A DNA stretch of 64,000 bases, taken from the NCBI GenBank assembly GCA_964247085.1, contig CAXTSX010000018.1, positions 1 to 64,000 of the forward strand, read 5' to 3'. The stretch's first letter is position 1. Every line of letters begins with the position of its first letter. The notes under the pieces are model-generated. The model was not told the origin of the DNA, ran no database searches, and saw only the letters and a program-made list of their open reading frames with translations. Shown here piece by piece: positions 26,682 to 36,219 of the stretch. The translations under genes were made by a program, and so were the position numbers. The stretch is from JAAFHZ01 sp964247085 (GTDB taxonomy: Bacteria; Cyanobacteriota; Cyanobacteriia; Cyanobacteriales; Chamaesiphonaceae).

Positions 26682-27905
26682 TTAATAGCTCTTAGCCAAT
26701 GCTTGGCCAGCAATCCAGCCAGTAGTCCAGGCATTTTGAAAATTAAAGCCCCCAGTTACCCCATCCACATCCATAATCTCTCCCGCAAAATACAAGCCAG
26801 GGCAAACCTTGCTGGCCATGGTTTTAAAGTCGATCTCCGCCAACTTCACCCCACCACAGGTCACAAATTCTTCCTTGAAAACTCCCTTGCCAGTGATTTG
26901 AAACTCACCGCGTTGCAGTTCTTGCAGCAATCGATCGATCTTTTTATTTGACAACCCTGCCCATCTATCACCAGCTACAATTTCGCAATATTCCAGCAAC
27001 GCTGCCCATAATCTTTGCGGGATGGGTACTGGGCAACTATTATGAATGGTTTTCTGGGGTAACTGCGATTTGACAGCCAAAATTATTTCCCGCAATTTGG
27101 GTGCCGAAAACTCGGGCAGCCAGTTGATTTGTAGTTGTGCCTGATAACGACATTCATGTAGAACTCTGGCCGCCCAAGCAGATAGCTTGAGAATTGCTGG
27201 TCCACTCAAGCCCCAGTGGGTAATTAGCACTGGGCCAGTGTGGGTAAGTTTTTTATCTTTATTCAAACTCACTATTGCCGTTTTGACGGCGACTCCTGAC
27301 AGATCGGCAAGGCGAGGATCTTTGATATTGAAAGTAAACAGCGAGGGCGCAATGGGTTCGATCGAATGCCCTAATTCCTTTGCCCAGCGATAACCAGTCG
27401 GATTACTCCCGGTGGCGAGCAGTAATTTATCCACGACTAATTCTTGACCGTGTTTAGTCGTAATGCTAAACCCAGTAGTAGTTTTGATGACATTAGTGAT
27501 GGCGGTGCCATGCCACAATCGCACCCCAGCCTCTTCCGCCGCATCCATCAAACAACTCACAATAGTGGCTGAACTATCGGAAATCGGAAACATTCGGCCA
27601 TCAGCTTCCGTTTTGAGCGTGACACCATGTGCTTGGAACCAATCGATCGTATCTTGGGGCTGAAAACGGCTAAATGCGCCTCGTAGGGACTTGCCACCCC
27701 GGGGATAGAACTGTACTAGTTGGGCTGGATCGAAGCAAGCATGGGTGACATTACAACGGCCACCACCGGAGATGCGGACTTTTCCTAAGGGTTGAGGACT
27801 AGCTTCAATCAGGGTGACTTGACAGCGGGGATTGGCTTGGGCACAGGTAATAGCAGCAAAGAATCCGGCGGCACCGCCGCCCACAATCGCAATTTTTTCA
27901 GACAT
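26682..27905 (-). CDS. HI0933-family NAD(P)/FAD-dependent oxidoreductase
   Basis: A 407-residue flavoprotein. The N-terminal FAD motif is IAIVGGGAAGFFAAITCAQA, followed by GKVRISGGGRCNVTH, LLLATGSNPTGYRWAKELGHS and the family C-terminal sequence FAGEIMDVDGVTGGFNFQNA. The family (YhiN/BaiN-like) has no agreed substrate in cyanobacteria. The gene starts 4 bases after the tldD stop, so the two form an operon tldD-HI0933. Confidence 0.9.
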   Translation of the reverse strand: MSEKIAIVGGGAAGFFAAITCAQANPRCQVTLIEASPQPLGKVRISGGGRCNVTHACFDPAQLVQFYPRGGKSLRGAFSRFQPQDTIDWFQAHGVTLKTEADGRMFPISDSSATIVSCLMDAAEEAGVRLWHGTAITNVIKTTTGFSITTKHGQELVVDKLLLATGSNPTGYRWAKELGHSIEPIAPSLFTFNIKDPRLADLSGVAVKTAIVSLNKDKKLTHTGPVLITHWGLSGPAILKLSAWAARVLHECRYQAQLQINWLPEFSAPKLREIILAVKSQLPQKTIHNSCPVPIPQRLWAALLEYCEIVAGDRWAGLSNKKIDRLLQELQRGEFQITGKGVFKEEFVTCGGVKLAEIDFKTMASKVCPGLYFAGEIMDVDGVTGGFNFQNAWTTGWIAGQALAKSY

Positions 27906-27908
27906 GAT

Positions 27909-29312
27909 TTAACTATCGATCGCCTCGCCGCCCACTACCACATCCCGAATCCGCAGACTGGGACCACCACAGCCCACCGCCAAACCGTTCTGGCCACCCT
28001 TGCCACAACCACCGGACTCATCCCAGTAGAAGTCATCACCAATGCCTTCAATGTCGGCTAGGGTTTTGAAAACATTCCCAGACAGCGTGACATCCCTTAC
28101 TGGTTCGGCAATCTGGCCATCCCGAATCATCCAAGCTTCCCCCGCACTAAAGGTAAACATTTCGCCGTTGGTCATGCCCCCCAACCAATTCTTGGCATAG
28201 ACCCCGGTACTGATACCCGCAAACAATCGATCGACTGGTGTTTTACCCCGCTCAATCCAGGTATTGGTCATGCGCACGATCGGCGGGTAGTGATAATTCA
28301 AGCACCGGGCGTTGCCAGTAGGCTGCTCATCGAGTTTACCGGCTGTTTCGCGGGAATGTAGTCGTCCCACTAATACTCCATCCTGAATTAGTTGGGTAGT
28401 GGTAGCTGGGGTACCTTCATCGTCATAAAGATAACTACCTCGATGACCAGCGGGTACAGCACCATCGAAAATTTGTAGTTCTTCACAGCCAAAGTGTTTA
28501 CCCATCGTCATAACTTCTAGTAAGTCGGGGTTTTCGTAAGCCATGTCGGCTTCTGATAAGTGACCAAAAGCTTCATGGACAAAGAGTCCAGTTAAAATAG
28601 GGTCGATTACTACGGTATAAGCACCACCCTGGACAGGCGGCAAAGAAAGAGCATCGACAGCCCGTTGCGCGGCACTCCGTACCGAGGCATCTAAATCCAA
28701 AATATCTTCGTAGGCTTTCCGTGATCCGATGGTTTCTCGACCAGTTTGGACCGTTTCGCCATCCCGCGCCGTGGCGGCAAAGCGGGTTTCTAGATCAATC
28801 CATTCTTGCTCAATCAAGGTACCTTCGGAAGTGGCTAGCCAACACCGTTGGGCACTGTCGCCATAGGTGACGGAGGTGGTAATGATCCGAGGATCAACTT
28901 GACGGAGGATTTCGCTGTACCGATGACACAGGTCTTTCTTTTCGAGGAGTGAAATATGGCGAGGATCGGTACCGGTGAGGGGCAAAATGCAACTGTCTTG
29001 GATGGGATCGATCGGAGCCAAGATTGTTTCGTCATCACCGACAATCCGAGCAGCGGCGATCGCTTCTTCAATTCGATCGGCTAGGGTGCTGAGATGATTG
29101 AAGCTGGCAAAGCCCCAACCGCCTTTGTGACAAGCGCGGACTTGACCACCAATGGAAATACCTTCGCTGAGGGTTTCGACTTTGTTGCCCCGCAGTAAAA
29201 TGTCTATGCCTTCGGCTTCTTCCAGGCGAATGGCCAGGTAATCGACCTGCTTGCGATAACGCTTGATCAGGTCGGTTAGGAGGTTTTTAGCGTCAGTGCG
29301 GAGGTTAATCAT
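27909..29312 (-). CDS. tldD: TldD metalloprotease subunit
   Basis: TldD with TldE forms a protease that clears unfolded peptides and matures some peptide antibiotics. The zinc motif is VHEAFGHLSEADM, with a C-terminal Cys of the family in GLAVGCGGPSLR. SAGEAWMIRDGQI is also diagnostic. Length is 467 from the ATG at 29312; a TTG 15 bases upstream is in frame. tldE (pmbA) is not in this window. Confidence 0.93.
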   Translation of the reverse strand: MINLRTDAKNLLTDLIKRYRKQVDYLAIRLEEAEGIDILLRGNKVETLSEGISIGGQVRACHKGGWGFASFNHLSTLADRIEEAIAAARIVGDDETILAPIDPIQDSCILPLTGTDPRHISLLEKKDLCHRYSEILRQVDPRIITTSVTYGDSAQRCWLATSEGTLIEQEWIDLETRFAATARDGETVQTGRETIGSRKAYEDILDLDASVRSAAQRAVDALSLPPVQGGAYTVVIDPILTGLFVHEAFGHLSEADMAYENPDLLEVMTMGKHFGCEELQIFDGAVPAGHRGSYLYDDEGTPATTTQLIQDGVLVGRLHSRETAGKLDEQPTGNARCLNYHYPPIVRMTNTWIERGKTPVDRLFAGISTGVYAKNWLGGMTNGEMFTFSAGEAWMIRDGQIAEPVRDVTLSGNVFKTLADIEGIGDDFYWDESGGCGKGGQNGLAVGCGGPSLRIRDVVVGGEAIDS

Positions 29313-29477
29313 AGGGCGGGGTCGCAAGTTATATAGATATTATCGCTTTGAATTGACATTGCGAAAGCTATATTTGGCTAGGTAATATTAGCCGTAATAG
29401 TATCTTGAGGAAGTCTCTATGTCTTATGATGAAGAACTCCTTGCCCACGATTGTAGATAGATTCTCAATAAGTTTTC

Positions 29478-30323
29478 ATGCGTCGCGATACCATCTTCTT
29501 TCAGCTATTCCAACAATTTCCAACTCTTTTGTTTGAGTTGGTTCCTCAACCACCTGATCGGGCGGATGAGTACATTTTTGATTCGATTGAGGTCAAGGAA
29601 ACTTCTTTTCGGATAGATGGTGTGTTTATTCCACCGGATGCGACAGGAATAGTTTACGTTTGCGAAGTGCAATTCCAGCTAGATCGCTTACTCTATGAGC
29701 GGTTAGTTAGCGAAATCAGCATTTACACTTATCGAAATCGAGAGCGATTTGCCAATTGGCAAGCGATCGTCATTTATCCCTCCAAAAGCATGGAACAATC
29801 CCGCCTCGGTACTGTGGAAGAATTGTTAGCTAGTGGCCGCATTATCCGGGTCTATTTGGATGAACTGGTTCCTGGAGAGGAATTGTCGGTGGGTCTGGGG
29901 TTGATGGTTTTGACGACTCTGGATGGTGACTTGGCCACAGCTGAGGCTAGAAGGCTGATCGGTCAAGCACAGGGGAGTAGAGATATAATTAATTTGGTAT
30001 CAACGATCGTCTTGTATAAGTTCAATAATCTGAGTAGGGATGAGGTGGATCTGATGTTGGGAATTGAGTTGCAGCAGACGCGGGTGTATCGAGAAGCGAT
30101 GGCTGAAGGAGAGATTTTGGGATTGGAGCGTGGAAAAACTGAGGGGAAGGCTGAAGGAGAGAGAGCCTTAATACTTAAGCAGTTAACCCGAAAGTTAGGG
30201 AAAGTTTCGACTAAACTTCAGAAAAGGGTAAATGGTCTATCTCTGGAAAAAGTGGAATTACTGGGGGAGGCTTTGCTTGATTTTACTGATGTTGCTGATT
30301 TAGAAAGGTTTTTGAATAGCTAG
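29478..30323 (+). CDS. Rpn/DUF2887-DUF4351 PD-(D/E)XK nuclease-like protein
   Basis: A 281-residue protein. The N-terminus is RRDTIFFQLFQQFP, a Rpn-family entry. The nuclease-like core has D in FRIDGVF and E-x-Q in VYVCEVQFQ, then LYERLVSEISIYTYRN. The C-terminus is DUF4351 (RALILKQLTRKLGKVSTKL). Proteins of this group are multicopy in cyanobacteria and related to recombination-promoting nucleases. No transposon ends were seen around it. Confidence 0.82.
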   Translation: MRRDTIFFQLFQQFPTLLFELVPQPPDRADEYIFDSIEVKETSFRIDGVFIPPDATGIVYVCEVQFQLDRLLYERLVSEISIYTYRNRERFANWQAIVIYPSKSMEQSRLGTVEELLASGRIIRVYLDELVPGEELSVGLGLMVLTTLDGDLATAEARRLIGQAQGSRDIINLVSTIVLYKFNNLSRDEVDLMLGIELQQTRVYREAMAEGEILGLERGKTEGKAEGERALILKQLTRKLGKVSTKLQKRVNGLSLEKVELLGEALLDFTDVADLERFLNS

Positions 30324-30335
30324 CGATCGCAACAA

Positions 30336-30500
30336 TCACAATTGTACATGCACCAAAATCCATTCTTTATCAGTTGCCTGTAGTGAATTTAGTAATCCAT
30401 CTAAGGTTTCTATAATTTGATCAAGTCGTAATTTTCCATGTTCGAATTCTACTATGAAGGATTTCATTAGCTGAATTTGTCGATTGTCATAATTGTGCAT
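30336..30500 (-). CDS. Small helical cyanobacterial protein (54 residues)
   Basis: A short frame preceded by AGAGGGTGA as Shine-Dalgarno. It reads MHNYDNRQIQLMKSFIVEFE and then HGKLRLDQIIETLDGLLNSL before a TDKEW tail. This resembles the small cyanobacterial proteins with the pattern (F-E-G-K-L-x-L-x-x-L-I-x-x-L-x-x-L ... D-x-E-W) found near toxin- or immunity-like genes. The function is unknown. It is convergent with the Rpn gene, 12 bases apart. Confidence 0.55.
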   Translation of the reverse strand: MHNYDNRQIQLMKSFIVEFEHGKLRLDQIIETLDGLLNSLQATDKEWILVHVQL

Positions 30501-30587
30501 TTCACCCTCTGAATTATTGCTTTGTCTCGACCCATGAACAAAGCAATTTAACTACATTACTGAGTGGTCAGTATGCACCCATCAAAA

Positions 30588-32900
30588 CTACATCGCTAAA
30601 CGCCGTTCGATCGCCTGCTCCCAACTATCTGTCATAGCTGTTAAATCAATGTCAATCAGACCTTGAGCATCTGTAGTGACAATATTTAAAGAGTTGCCCC
30701 CTACTGTGCCCAGTAGTTGCCAATCATCACCCAGAATCGTCGTAATATGAGCTTCAAAAGCAGATCGATCGAATAGATTCACCGAAACTATGATCCGCGC
30801 CCCACTCTCCCCAAACAGATTTTCATCCAATCGATCGGCTACCAGCGGCAATTCGATTTGGGCACCTTGCTGACCACTAATACAAGACTCGGCGATCGCT
30901 ATTGCCAAACCACCTTCGGAGGCATCATGTGCCGACTTAATCCAGCCTTGCTGAATACCCTGCCGACAGGCCAACTGTACTTGGCGCTCTCGATCGAAAT
31001 CAATTTGCGGTGGTTGACCAGCGATTGTTTGATGAATGGTAGCCAAATATTCACTGGCACCCAAAGTTGGTCGGGTCTTAGCTCCCAGTAAATAAATTAA
31101 ATCTCCAGCTTGCTGCCAACCCTGACCACAAATTTTGCTTAAGTCCTCTACCAATCCCACCATGCCCACCACTGGGGTGGGATAAATCGGTTGGGGCTGA
31201 CCATTGGCATCCATGGTTTCGTTATAAAGCGAGACATTACCGCCAGTCACGGGGGTAGACAATTCAATACAACCCTCTTTCAGACCCCGACAGGCTTCGG
31301 CCAACTGCCAATAGCCGATCGGCTTCTCCGGACTGCCAAAATTCAGATTGTCTGTCACTGCCATTGGTTCGGCTCCCACGCAACTCAAGTTCCGTGCTGC
31401 TTCTGCCACTGTGGCCTTGGCTCCCTCGTAAGGATTGAGATACACATAACGAGCATTACAATCTACGGTAGCGGCTACCCCCAGGTTGATTTTGCTCAAA
31501 TCGGTGGTCAGATCTTGAATCGGTTCTAAGGGTCTAATTCGGATAATCGCCGCATCAGCGCCACCGGGAAGCAACACCGTATTATTTTGCACCTGATGAT
31601 CGTACTGTCGATATACCCAACGTTTGGAGGCGATCGAAGGCACATCCAACAATTTCAATAAAATATCTGACCAAGTTTGATTCTGAATCCCACTAATTTC
31701 AGCGGTTGGCAAACTGGCGGTCGTCCATTGCCAAGCCTTTTGGGCATACTCCGGCGGCTCAGCCAGCAATTCATGGTGATAAATTGGTGTATTGTCCGCC
31801 AAAGCCGTGGCCGGAATTTCGGCGGCGATCGATCCTTGGAATAGAATCCGGACGATCGGTTCTGCGATCACTTTCCCTGCAATAACAGCTTGCAAGCCCC
31901 AGCGGTGGAAAATATCAATCAATTCCTGCTCTCGTCCGGGCTGAGCCACAAACAGCATTCTTTCCTGGGATTCGGATAGCAAGTATTCATAAGCCACCAT
32001 CCCAGTTTCGCGCACTGGCACTTTATCCAAATCAAACTCAATTCCCACTCCGCCCCGCGCCGCCATTTCCGCTGTGGAGCAAGTAATTCCTGCTGCTCCC
32101 ATGTCCTGAGCAGCCACCACTGCGCCAGTTTTAAAGGCTTCTAAGCAAGCTTCAATCAAAGATTTTTCTAAAAACGGATCGCCGACCTGCACTGCTGGCC
32201 GATTGTCTAACGATGCTTCACTTAACTCTGCACTGGCAAAACTTGCCCCACCCATGCCATCCCGACCCGTAGTGGAACCCACGTACAGCACTGGATTTCC
32301 GATCCCAGATGCTCCCGATTTTACAATCGTCGCTGTTTCCATCAATCCCAACGCCATGGCATTGACCAAGGGATTATCGTTATAAGCCGGATCAAAATAG
32401 ACCTCGCCGCCCACCGTCGGAACACCCACGCAGTTGCCATAGTGAGAAATCCCGGCCACTACGCCCTGAAATAAACGCCGAGTTTTGGGATCTTCTAAAG
32501 CACCGAAGCGTAAAGAATTGAGGATGGCGATCGGCCTCGCGCCCATCGTGAAAATATCGCGCAAAATCCCACCCACCCCGGTAGCTGCTCCTTGAAATGG
32601 TTCTACTGCCGAAGGATGGTTGTGTGATTCTATTTTGAAAGCCAGCTGCAATCCATGCCCTAAATCTACTACCCCCGCATTTTCCCCAGGACCAACCAAT
32701 ACCCGCGCCCCAGTGGTCGGAAAGCTCTGGAGCAATGGCCGCGAGTTCTTGTAGCAGCAATGTTCTGACCACATCACCCCGAACATTCCCAATTCTGCTT
32801 TGTTGGGATGACGACCGAGGCGCTGCACAATGTCGGTATATTCGGCGGGTTTGATGCCTTCAGCAGCAATCTCTGCGGTCGAAAAAGGGGCTTCGGTCAT
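30588..32900 (-). CDS. purL: Phosphoribosylformylglycinamidine synthase subunit PurL
   Basis: The synthetase subunit of FGAM synthase, step 4 of de novo purine synthesis; it works with PurQ and PurS, which are not here. Motifs seen: MWSEHCCYKNSRPLL, GPGENAGVVDLG, FKIESHNHPSAVEPFQGAATG(short of 20 each side), SAHDASEGGLAIAIAE and LFGESGARI. Length 770 fits the small-type PurL. It is divergent from the Uma2 gene. purH, a later step, starts at the other end of the window. Confidence 0.95.
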   Translation of the reverse strand: MTEAPFSTAEIAAEGIKPAEYTDIVQRLGRHPNKAELGMFGVMWSEHCCYKNSRPLLQSFPTTGARVLVGPGENAGVVDLGHGLQLAFKIESHNHPSAVEPFQGAATGVGGILRDIFTMGARPIAILNSLRFGALEDPKTRRLFQGVVAGISHYGNCVGVPTVGGEVYFDPAYNDNPLVNAMALGLMETATIVKSGASGIGNPVLYVGSTTGRDGMGGASFASAELSEASLDNRPAVQVGDPFLEKSLIEACLEAFKTGAVVAAQDMGAAGITCSTAEMAARGGVGIEFDLDKVPVRETGMVAYEYLLSESQERMLFVAQPGREQELIDIFHRWGLQAVIAGKVIAEPIVRILFQGSIAAEIPATALADNTPIYHHELLAEPPEYAQKAWQWTTASLPTAEISGIQNQTWSDILLKLLDVPSIASKRWVYRQYDHQVQNNTVLLPGGADAAIIRIRPLEPIQDLTTDLSKINLGVAATVDCNARYVYLNPYEGAKATVAEAARNLSCVGAEPMAVTDNLNFGSPEKPIGYWQLAEACRGLKEGCIELSTPVTGGNVSLYNETMDANGQPQPIYPTPVVGMVGLVEDLSKICGQGWQQAGDLIYLLGAKTRPTLGASEYLATIHQTIAGQPPQIDFDRERQVQLACRQGIQQGWIKSAHDASEGGLAIAIAESCISGQQGAQIELPLVADRLDENLFGESGARIIVSVNLFDRSAFEAHITTILGDDWQLLGTVGGNSLNIVTTDAQGLIDIDLTAMTDSWEQAIERRLAM

Positions 32901-33062
32901 GGGAATATACTCAGCAAAAACATGCTTAGTATAGCTTCCCTCCTAGACAATTGAACGGATTATTCGGTATCTAAAAAAAATTCCTGGATACCTCAGCACG
33001 ACCCATCCCACCTAGCTGCGGAATGTTAGCATTAGTTAAAGTAACGACTATCTTTTTTAGCC

Positions 33063-33641
33063 ATGGCCGTTTTGACCCTCGATTTGAGTTCGATCTCGGA
33101 TATTAGCCGCCTACAGTTTCGGCAAATTGCTGCGGACAATCCAGAAATGAGGCTAGAACGCAGTAAGCAAGGACATTTGATTATTATGGCTCCCACTGGT
33201 GGCGAAACTGGTAACCGGAATTTTGACCTGATTGGGCAGCTGTATCTCTGGAATCACCCGCACCAATTGGGGAAGGCTTTTGATTCGTCTACTGGTTTTG
33301 AATTACCGAATGGGGGCGACAGGTCCCCGGATGTGTCTTGGATTCCTCTGGCTAAGTGGGAAGCGCTTACTCCTGAGGAACGGCGAGGATTTTTACCGCT
33401 ATGTCCAGATTTTGCCGTAGAACTCATGTCTCGATCGGATTCTTGGCCACAGACTCAAACCAAGATGATGGAATATATGGAAAGTGGTTGTCGGTTGGGC
33501 TGGCTGATCGATCCTAGACATAAACGGGTGGCTATCTATCGTCCTGGCCAAGCACCGGAAATCTTAACGGCTCCCGATTCTTTATCGGGGGAAGATGTGC
33601 TGCCAGGTTTTGTGCTGGATGCTAGATTTTTGTGGATTTAG
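33063..33641 (+). CDS. Uma2-family (DUF820) endonuclease-like protein
   Basis: A 192-residue member of the large cyanobacterial Uma2 family with a PD-(D/E)XK fold. The core is DRSPDVSWIPLAKW, FAVELMSRSDSW and YMESGCRLGWLIDP. Members are multicopy and tied to mobile DNA or toxin-like roles; the target is unknown. It is next to the Septu system. Confidence 0.85.
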   Translation: MAVLTLDLSSISDISRLQFRQIAADNPEMRLERSKQGHLIIMAPTGGETGNRNFDLIGQLYLWNHPHQLGKAFDSSTGFELPNGGDRSPDVSWIPLAKWEALTPEERRGFLPLCPDFAVELMSRSDSWPQTQTKMMEYMESGCRLGWLIDPRHKRVAIYRPGQAPEILTAPDSLSGEDVLPGFVLDARFLWI

Positions 33642-33676
33642 TTGGTTTTGATGATGATACGATCAAGCTTTGGTAT

Positions 33677-34318
33677 TTAATTGATCGAGTATTCCAGCTT
33701 CAGTAAATGGATCAAAGCAGAGCAAAAAGGCCGATAGCAGCCTTGATTATCAGTTATAGCCATGCTATCAATCAGCCCTATTACTTCTTCCGGAGCCAAG
33801 TCCAATTCAAATAAAGGATCTATCTCCGCTTGCCGCATGGCTTGTAGTTTGGGAATATTTAGGCTGAGCCGATCGATTGTTTCTTTTGCCGAGTGGTGTT
33901 TGCCAATATCTTTGGTGGCCATGATTTCGCCAGCAAGGCTGTATTCAAAGAATTCCGAGCAGTCTTTCCATAATGGAGAAACCATCAACTCCTCGTTAAA
34001 CCAATTATCTTTGGCTTTACCGCAATGTCTGGGTTCACTTGCTTGTAGATTGCCTTGGCAGGATACCAAAAGGTTTTCGTATTCCAGGCTAAGATGCGGA
34101 TGAGTCGATCGAGGCCGTAAATGCTCAACATGAGATTCTTCCAGAATAAGTTTTTGGCCGCAATAGCAACAAATATGCCCTTGCTCTGCTGACAGAGCTT
34201 GACGCAGTTCTTTCTTTTTGCGGCTTTTATCGTAGGTTAGTTTGGGATCATCAGGGATCGGGTGGTTGATTTTCTGGAGGATGGTCGGTGGTTCTGGTTT
34301 TTTACGGATGTGCTTCAA
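33677..34318 (-). CDS. ptuB: Septu defence HNH nuclease PtuB
   Basis: A 213-residue HNH endonuclease. Zinc/HNH signature: HICCYCGQKL, HVEHLRPRS and EYENLLVSCQ, with a later HCGKAKDNW. The body is typical of the TIGR02646-type nucleases found in Septu and some retrons. It starts with TTG and overlaps the ptuA stop by 4 bases (TTGA), so it is translated with it. Partner PtuA supplies the ATPase. No reverse transcriptase is nearby, so this is stand-alone Septu, not a retron. Confidence 0.85.
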   Translation of the reverse strand: MKHIRKKPEPPTILQKINHPIPDDPKLTYDKSRKKKELRQALSAEQGHICCYCGQKLILEESHVEHLRPRSTHPHLSLEYENLLVSCQGNLQASEPRHCGKAKDNWFNEELMVSPLWKDCSEFFEYSLAGEIMATKDIGKHHSAKETIDRLSLNIPKLQAMRQAEIDPLFELDLAPEEVIGLIDSMAITDNQGCYRPFCSALIHLLKLEYSIN

Positions 34319-35586
34319 CGCCCAATGACCTCACGGCGACGGATGGTGCTGGTAGCACGAATTAATTCTGGTTCGTCCATGCCAATTTCTGTGGCTAAGT
34401 CTTGGATCATACCTTTGGCTTGATCGAGTTCTCCGTCATGAATCACCCGGAACAGCTCTAGAATTTTTGCTTCGATCGCTTCTGGTCGTTTTGGTACACC
34501 CATGATGTCTTCTAAAATGCGGTTGCTGTCCCGACCAAAGGATCTTTCTGGACGTTTTACGACAACATTGCTATCTTCAAGTGCCAAAATATGAATACAT
34601 TCGGGCTGAATGTTGCTGAGGACTTGGGGCGAATGGGTGGTGACAATGAATTGACAGTTAGGAAAAGTTTCAGTTAATCGTTGGATGATAATGCGTTGCC
34701 AAGCTGGATGCAGATGCAATTCTATTTCATCGATTAAAACTAAGCCTTCTTCTTGCAAGGGATTTGAAGAATTTGAATAGGCGATCACCAATCGGCAAGC
34801 TAAGTCAATAGTTAGTGCTAGTAAACTTTTTTCACCGTTAGACAACCAATTCAGTTCAATGTTTTGCTTTCCTTTATAGATGGTGAGCTTTTTATTTTCA
34901 ATGTCTAATTTACTAAATTCATTCCCCAGCATGGAGTAGATAGCTTTTCTTACAAATGCTAAACGAGGGTCTTGGTAGTTTTCATAATTAAGATAATACG
35001 CACTTTCACTTTCGTCATAAGATAATTTTTCGAACCAGTCGGTAAATTCTTTAGGATCAATTATGTCTAAAACATCCATTGTGAAACGATGTTCATGATA
35101 CTCTTTACTACGCCAGTCAGGCACTCCGGATACTTTATCAATAGATGGATAATCAAATTCTTCCCGAATTGGAATTGCTTGACGACTTATCGAATAATAA
35201 ACTGAGACTAAATGTGATGATTCACGATTATAACCATTTTTCTTGATCAGCTCAACAACATCTTTTGTCGAAATTATTGCCTGCGTTGCCTTTCTCTCTC
35301 TTTTAATATCCCAATCGATCTCTATACTATCAACGATTCCTGTCAGTCCATTGTGAGTAGCAACTTCATTGACATATATGTCACGATCTTGAAAAACTGA
35401 TTGAAGAGCATCATCAGCAGCAATTAACCCATAGCTTCTCACTAGATCGCTGATGCAATCTAAAACACTAGACTTACCTACTCCATTTACTCCCACCAAA
35501 ACAACAACTCGCTGGGTAACATCAAAGTCCAGTACTAAATTTTTGATACCTCGAAAGTTTTGGAGCCGGAGCTGCTTAATAAGCAT
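34315..35586 (-). CDS. ptuA: Septu defence ATPase PtuA
   Basis: A 423-residue SMC/OLD-like AAA15-type ATPase. Walker A is GVNGVGKSSVL near residues 33-42, the signature is LSNGEKSLLALTIDLA, Walker B is LVLIDEIELHLHP, and the H-loop is FIVTTHSPQVLS. The central insertion is acidic and low-GC. PtuA oligomers hold PtuB and are thought to be held inactive by ATP, releasing nuclease activity on phage infection; that is from published Septu work. Operon ptuA-ptuB. Confidence 0.87.
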   Translation of the reverse strand: MLIKQLRLQNFRGIKNLVLDFDVTQRVVVLVGVNGVGKSSVLDCISDLVRSYGLIAADDALQSVFQDRDIYVNEVATHNGLTGIVDSIEIDWDIKRERKATQAIISTKDVVELIKKNGYNRESSHLVSVYYSISRQAIPIREEFDYPSIDKVSGVPDWRSKEYHEHRFTMDVLDIIDPKEFTDWFEKLSYDESESAYYLNYENYQDPRLAFVRKAIYSMLGNEFSKLDIENKKLTIYKGKQNIELNWLSNGEKSLLALTIDLACRLVIAYSNSSNPLQEEGLVLIDEIELHLHPAWQRIIIQRLTETFPNCQFIVTTHSPQVLSNIQPECIHILALEDSNVVVKRPERSFGRDSNRILEDIMGVPKRPEAIEAKILELFRVIHDGELDQAKGMIQDLATEIGMDEPELIRATSTIRRREVIGR

Positions 35587-35799
35587 AGGTTAAATTCTTC
35601 CTAACAACTTTTCGACCACCAATCAATTTTACCCCTAATTCCCCTGTCCCAGATGACATGTCCTAGTTTTCAACTATTCATCAATTCTGTCAGTATTATC
35701 GCTGGATGCCAGAGTTAGCGAGCTTCTTGAATTATTAATTGGCAAGATCCAGGCATTTAGCGCTAAAATTGAGACAAACGCCTAAGATAAGGTCGAACA

Positions 35800-36219
35800 A
35801 TGACTTCATCAGCCCAGTTACGAGATATTTTGGGAATTACTGACACCCTAGAATTATCCCCAGCGATCGCCATCCGCCAAGGACTACCGATCGATTCCTT
35901 TCAGCGCGTCGCCACTTACTACCAGCTATCTGATGCTCAAATGTCTAAAGTAGTAGGCACCTCCGTTAGAAGCATCGATCGGCTCCGCAAAGAGCAAAAA
36001 CCCCTCAGCTCCATCTGGTCCGATCGACTATATCGACTAGCCCGGATTGCCGCCCATGCCCAAAATGTCTTCGAGAGTGCCTCGGCAGCCACCAGTTGGC
36101 TCAAAAGACCAAATCGAGCATTGGAGGGCTGCGCCCCGATCGATCTACTAGATACCGATGCTGGCACCGAACAGGTCGCAGAATTACTCGATCGCATTGA
36201 ATATGGAGTTTATAGTTGA
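35800..36219 (+). CDS. Xre/MbcA/ParS-type antitoxin (DUF2384)
   Basis: A 139-residue antitoxin. It has an Xre-like HTH half (VATYYQLSDAQMSKVVGTSV, RSIDRLRKEQKPLSSIWSDR) and a C-terminal DUF2384 toxin-binding part (ATSWLKRPNRALEGCAPIDL). It precedes the RES toxin with a 4-base overlap and is expected to repress its own operon. Confidence 0.9.
   Translation: MTSSAQLRDILGITDTLELSPAIAIRQGLPIDSFQRVATYYQLSDAQMSKVVGTSVRSIDRLRKEQKPLSSIWSDRLYRLARIAAHAQNVFESASAATSWLKRPNRALEGCAPIDLLDTDAGTEQVAELLDRIEYGVYS

Noticed and set aside
33677..35586. Retron with PtuAB-like effectors
   Set aside because: No reverse transcriptase or msr/msd region is visible on either side.
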